The translations under genes and the position numbers were made by a program. 64,000 nt of DNA from Acanthochlamys bracteata (Eukaryota > Streptophyta > Magnoliopsida > Pandanales > Velloziaceae): the NCBI GenBank assembly GCA_019914995.1, contig CM034143.1, positions 64,501 through 128,500 on the forward strand, written 5' to 3'. Below the pieces are notes generated by a model. That model was not told the DNA's origin and did no database searches. It worked only from the letters and a program-made list of their open reading frames with translations. This document shows positions 59,646-64,000 of this stretch, piece after piece. Positions within the stretch are counted from its first letter, which is position 1, and every line of letters starts with the position of its first letter.

Positions 59646-61909
59646 GGGGCTTGGGCGTGCCTGCACCTGCCAGCAGGAACTCGGAGATTGAATTGCCACC
59701 AGTATTTATGTTCGCTGGCAGGAGGCTGCAGGCATATAACAGAGGACGCCTGGAACAGTGTGCTGCATTTTGTTCGACTCTACCAGTTGCAGCGTCCTGC
59801 TTGCTGATCTTTCTTCTAAGATGCAGGAAGTTGGAGAACTTGGGTACATGTCTTAAGGACCAAACCTTGACGATTGGGAAAGAGGGAATGGATTGAATCT
59901 GGCGGAAATAAGAATTACAGAAGAAGCAAATAGACCACATCCAGCTGGCATTTTATACCTTGCTTAAGTAGTAGCAGAGTATGTTGCACAGTATGACTCT
60001 TTTTTCTCATCGCTTTTTCTCCCTGAAACTACTTTCTTACAAATTTCAGTTTGTACTCATTGAAGGCATTCTTGCAGAAGCAGTAGTACGGGCTCCTGCA
60101 CTTCATTTCGTGGTGAAGAAGTTGGAAGCTTTTCCAATGAAATTGTGTGCTGAACTAGCTAGGAAGTAGGCTCCTATAAAGATTTTTTGTTTTTTAATGA
60201 CTGCTGTGATTTCAGTTATTGTTATTGCAGAGGACTCCAAAATGACATTCTTATGTATTGTATGTACCCAGCTTTAGTTGATGCATAAATATTGGCAGCA
60301 TGTGTTTTTGTTAATGAATATAGTAATTATTATAGCCCTTGGATGATGTATGTATATTAACACCACCGAGTTTGTGGTACTGGATAGTGTCGTTGTTGCT
60401 AATTGTTATTTAATGCAGGAATTTGCTCCAAAGAGAACTATAATATGTAGACATAATCTTAGTATCTCAGATTTTGCTGGGTACCATATAAACATATACA
60501 GGAGATTTTGCTTTTCTTTCGTTGATTTGCTTGCGTTCAACGTTTTGTCTTTCTGTTGCTATCTTGTAAATTTATAATCTAAGCAAGATGTTAATTTCTT
60601 GATTTACAGAAAAAGTTTTTACTTTTTTTATTTTTGTTTTGTTGTTGATATAATTGCTTGCAATGTTAGTATCTGTGTATATTGATTGAAGACTTGCACA
60701 CAGGGCTTGAGTCAAATACAGAGACACGGGCTCTATCTATTCTCTGCCAGATTAGCAAGGTTCTTCTGTCTGGCAAGACCAAGACCCTCTTCTTCTTCTA
60801 AAAATCTTTCTGCATTGCAGTGAAGTACACAAAGAGATGAGAGATTATATAATTAATATAAAGATATAATTCATTCGTTGAAGTTTTTCTACTTGTTTTT
60901 TATGAATGACTTGATCCCAAGATCTCTCCAGTTGTTTGCAGTTGTTCACAGGCCAGCAAAAGGATTAAAGAACATCTTCAACCAGATCTCAAGAACAAGC
61001 TTCTTAATTTGATCTCAATGCCATCCCATCTAGTAAGGCTGGCTTTGGAACTATGTAGGCTTCTCGTGGTTAACCTGTGAAGATCGATGTTAGTCATCAT
61101 GAGCAATGGAACTATGCAGTGAACAAATCTGAACATCCATGCACATCAAGCGCCAACAGAGCTAGAAATCTATATATATATGTATGTATATACTCCAGCT
61201 ACTTATCGACGGAAGCAAAAATTAATTCTTGATGAAGGGTTTTGTAAGCAATACTCTCTTGAGCTGCATCAGAAATAAGCCTACAAACATTAACCTACAA
61301 CTGCATGCATGTCATTCTTATCACTTCAATATATAGTAAAACTAAGCGAAGTGTTTATTTTAATCACATAAAAGTAATTTAGAGTAATAATTAAGTTATG
61401 TGAAGTACAAATTTTAGTAAAAGTATAGTTCAATGAGAAAATAAAAGTATAATTTGAAATTTAGAAGAAAGAAAGTATAATTTTAGTGACTAATTTGACC
61501 TAACAATTAAAATATACTCTAAAACTTTTAATTGATTCGAATAGGCTAATTCTTCTTAATTAATGCATGCATGTTGAGTGTAGTGGGCTCAAAACTTAAA
61601 GCTTATTGTGAGGAGGCTCAATACAACTCTGTCAGGCCCATTTACGATTTCGAGCCGGGTTTGAGTTTTTTTTATTAATCTTGTTACTTTCGTATGCCTA
61701 CCTAAGCCGGTCCGGTTCAATCCCGACTCCTTCAATGTATTTCACTCTCTCTTCTCCTCTGTTAATTAGGGTTTGTTTCTCTTTCGCTCGAATTCGTCTC
61801 CCAACAAATTTTTTGTTTCTTGATTAATATACCAAAATCTAGTATAAGGATTCAGTTTCTTCTCAATCGTTTTTGGCGGTTTTGAAAAAAAATTGGGCAA
61901 GATTTGTCC
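59646..61909. other. R3H 3' region, intergenic, and MTB promoter
   Basis: 59.65-60.6 kb reads like 3' UTR or spliced 3' sequence (CAG acceptors, T-rich ends). 60.6-61.6 kb is featureless apart from a short inverted repeat TGCCAGA/TCTGGCA around 60757-60776. A telo-box-type AATTAGGGTTTG near 61765 marks the MTB promoter/leader. Confidence 0.5.
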
Positions 61910-63982
61910 ATGGACGCTAGTGAATCGAGTCGTTGTCATTCTAAGAGAAGCTTCGACGATGAAGAAGAACAAGATTGGGATTCAGAGAAGAAGCAGCAGC
62001 AGCGTTCAAATAGAGCTCGGCGGAATGAAGAACACGGAGGAGGCGGCGAAGAAGTTAAACAAGAAGACAACAACAGCAACAGCAACAGCAGCGGCGGTAG
62101 TAGGAGGAGAATAAGGAGAACTAGTAGGAGTAGAAGCTCCGGTGGCGGCGGCGGCAGCGATCGAAAGAAACCCGAGGAAGAATTAGAATTCGAGAAGCGT
62201 TCCCATTCTCCTGGCCGGAGTTTGAATCACGATGTGGAAGAAGCTGCTCGTGATCATTCTTTGGAGACATCGTCCAAGCATAGTAGTGGAAAATATTCAA
62301 GAAAAGAAACGTCTGATGGTGGCGGCGGGAGGTCGAGTAGTCGAGGTCGTGGCAATGAAGAACACAGTAAACAGTCCAGAATGGATAATGTGGATAGAGA
62401 AGATAGGTTGAGAAAGAGTAGAGATCGATCGCCTGGTGTAGTTGAGCACAGGGAAGAGAGGCAAAGGCATCAGCGGGATGTCCATAACCCTGATCAGTCA
62501 GGGAATGTTGATGAAGACAAGCGGAATCGTGATAGTGGAATTATGGATTCAAGGCGAGATAATAGATCTCGGACACCAGAAAGGAGCGAATGGAATTACC
62601 GTGAGGTTGATGATGAGAAGGGTTATGGTAGAGATGAGAGGTCTTTCAAGGGGAAGGAATGGAATGGTGGTGGTGATCGTTGGTGGAGGAGCCTGGGAAG
62701 GCAAGACGGTATGGATTGGGATTCGCATAGGGTGGAAAGTGAGAAACCTCATAATCACCCTGTGCATAGGAGAGATGGCAGGGGTAGGGGGGATAATAGG
62801 TCTTCTTCGTATAGGAATAATGAGACTGATAGCATAGAGATTAAACCTGATAGGAACCTTGATTTCGGTAGGGAGGGATCGGTAGCTTCATTACAAGGAA
62901 GGCGAAGCGAGGCAGGTTCTCAGCAGGATTTTGCTGGGGGAGGAGAGGGCAATGAGGATTGGAGTTATCCTCCCGAAGAGAGTAGTAGGATAGGTGGCAG
63001 CTATGCAGATGATATGCAGGAGGGTTACCAGGATGGTGGTGGCTCTCCTGCAGGCGATCAGAACTCTGGGAGGAATTCTCTTGATTCGCAATCCAGCAAG
63101 GGAAGAGGACCGAAAGGGAGCAGCCGTCCTGCTGGCCAGCAGCCCCCATTCGGGACTAACAGGGGCCCTCAACAAGGACAAAAGGGAAACAGAAATGCAA
63201 GGGGATCAAGAGGGAGGATTCCCCTCGGTAGGGATGCTCAACGAGTCGGCATGCAGGTGCCAATGATGGGGCCACCATTTGGCCCTCTAGGCTTGCGTCC
63301 AGGGCCAATGCAGCCGCTCGGACCAAATATGCAGCTTACACCTGGCCCACCAATCGGGCCTGGAGTGTTTATGCCACCATTTCCTGGTCCTTTAGTTTGG
63401 CCAGGTCCTCGAGGTGTTGATGTGAATATGCTAGCTGGTGTACCGCCAAGTCTTCCTCCTCTTCCAGGGCATGCAGGACCAAGGTTTCCACCTAGTATGG
63501 GTTCTGCACCAAATCAAGGTATGTTTTTCAATCAACTAGGTCCTTCTAGGTCTCCGAATTCAACTCCTGGACTCAGTGCTGCTAGGCCTCTGAATTCAAC
63601 TCCGTCAAGAAGTACCGGAGCTCCGGCTAAACCTGGTCCCTCAAGGGGTGAGCAGAATGACTACTCGCAGAATTTTGTGGATACTGGTGCAAGGCCGCAG
63701 AACTTTATTAGGGAGTTGGAGCTTACAAGTGTGGTGGAGGACTATCCCAAACTGAGGGAGCTTATTCAGAGGAAAGATGAGATTGTGGCTAACTCAGCTA
63801 CTCCTCCCATGTACTTCAAATGTGATCTAAAAGAGCATCTTTTGTCACCTGAGTTCTTTGGTACCAAGTTTGATGTTATTCTAGTGGATCCTCCGTGGGA
63901 GGAATATGTTCACAGAGCTCCTGGTGTCACTGACAACATAGATTGCTGGTCATTTGAAGAAATACAGAATCTTAAGATTGAG
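61910..63982 (+). CDS. MTB: m6A RNA methyltransferase subunit MTB (METTL14 homologue), 5' exon only
   Basis: MTB pairs with MTA (METTL3) in the complex that writes N6-methyladenosine on mRNA in the nucleus; plant MTB loss is embryo-lethal. The window has the large first coding exon, ATG at 61910 to the donor at 63983; 691 residues are visible and the rest lies to the right. Residues about 1-390 are Arg/Ser/Asp/Gly-rich, with RS and RGG-like stretches typical of RNA-binding low-complexity regions. A Pro/Gly/Met-rich segment follows (about 440-590). The MT-A70 domain then begins (EDYPKLRELIQRKDE, YFKCDLKEHLL, FDVILVDPPWEEYVHRAPG). It keeps DPPW, unlike animal METTL14 (EPPL). The first exon is open throughout. 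Confidence 0.95.
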
Positions 63983-64000
63983 GTATGATTTTCTCTTGCA

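Noticed and set aside
60757-60776. Short inverted repeat considered as a microRNA precursor
   Set aside because: The stem is only about 7 bp, too short for a plant pre-miRNA, and no known mature miRNA sequence was recognised.

Overview
The window is nuclear DNA from a flowering plant, most likely a eudicot. The evidence is intron-rich genes with AT-rich GT-AG introns, plant-specific families (full-size PDR/ABCG transporters, a xyloglucan xylosyltransferase, a plant AGC VIII kinase, a CCH chaperone with its plant C-terminal tail), telo-box and TGGGCY promoter motifs, and no operon-like spacing. I see sixteen protein-coding loci (two incomplete at the window edges), no rRNA or tRNA gene and no CRISPR array. 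Exon borders were read by hand from splice sites, and exon lengths were checked to keep frame.

Layout. 1-14.1 kb: two tandem minus-strand PDR-type ABC transporters. The first runs off the left edge. The second has lost its normal first exon and carries a Tourist-like MITE in an intron. 16.2-22.2 kb: BUD31 (spliceosome), then a low-molecular-weight protein tyrosine phosphatase. A 1.18-kb unit containing the last two phosphatase exons plus the BUD31 upstream region is present three times in tandem. 22.9-25.9 kb: a KIPK-like AGC kinase. 26.9-30.0 kb: non-coding. 30.0-35.5 kb: a divergent pair, XXT5-like xylosyltransferase and the WD40 cyclophilin CYP71. 36.3-40.7 kb: a divergent pair, ribosomal stalk protein P2 and a plastid-type aldo/keto reductase. 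41.4-42.8 kb: copper chaperone CCH. 45.8-47.0 kb: a single-exon F-box/LRR gene. 47.6-49.2 kb: a GDSL esterase. 50.6-52.3 kb: a SAM-dependent methyltransferase. 53.6-59.6 kb: a divergent pair, mitochondrial NFU4/5-type iron-sulfur scaffold and an R3H/SUZ protein. 61.9 kb to the right edge: the m6A methyltransferase subunit MTB (METTL14 homologue), incomplete.

Most genes are unrelated housekeeping genes and do not form a pathway. Shared 420-950-bp divergent promoters are the main functional coupling. I found no convincing new multi-gene system. The most unusual structures are the triplicated phosphatase-3'-end/BUD31-promoter unit, the N-terminally broken second transporter, three GC-AG introns (one at a site where the paralogue uses GT), and a 30-bp-monomer/93-bp higher-order minisatellite in the phosphatase first intron.
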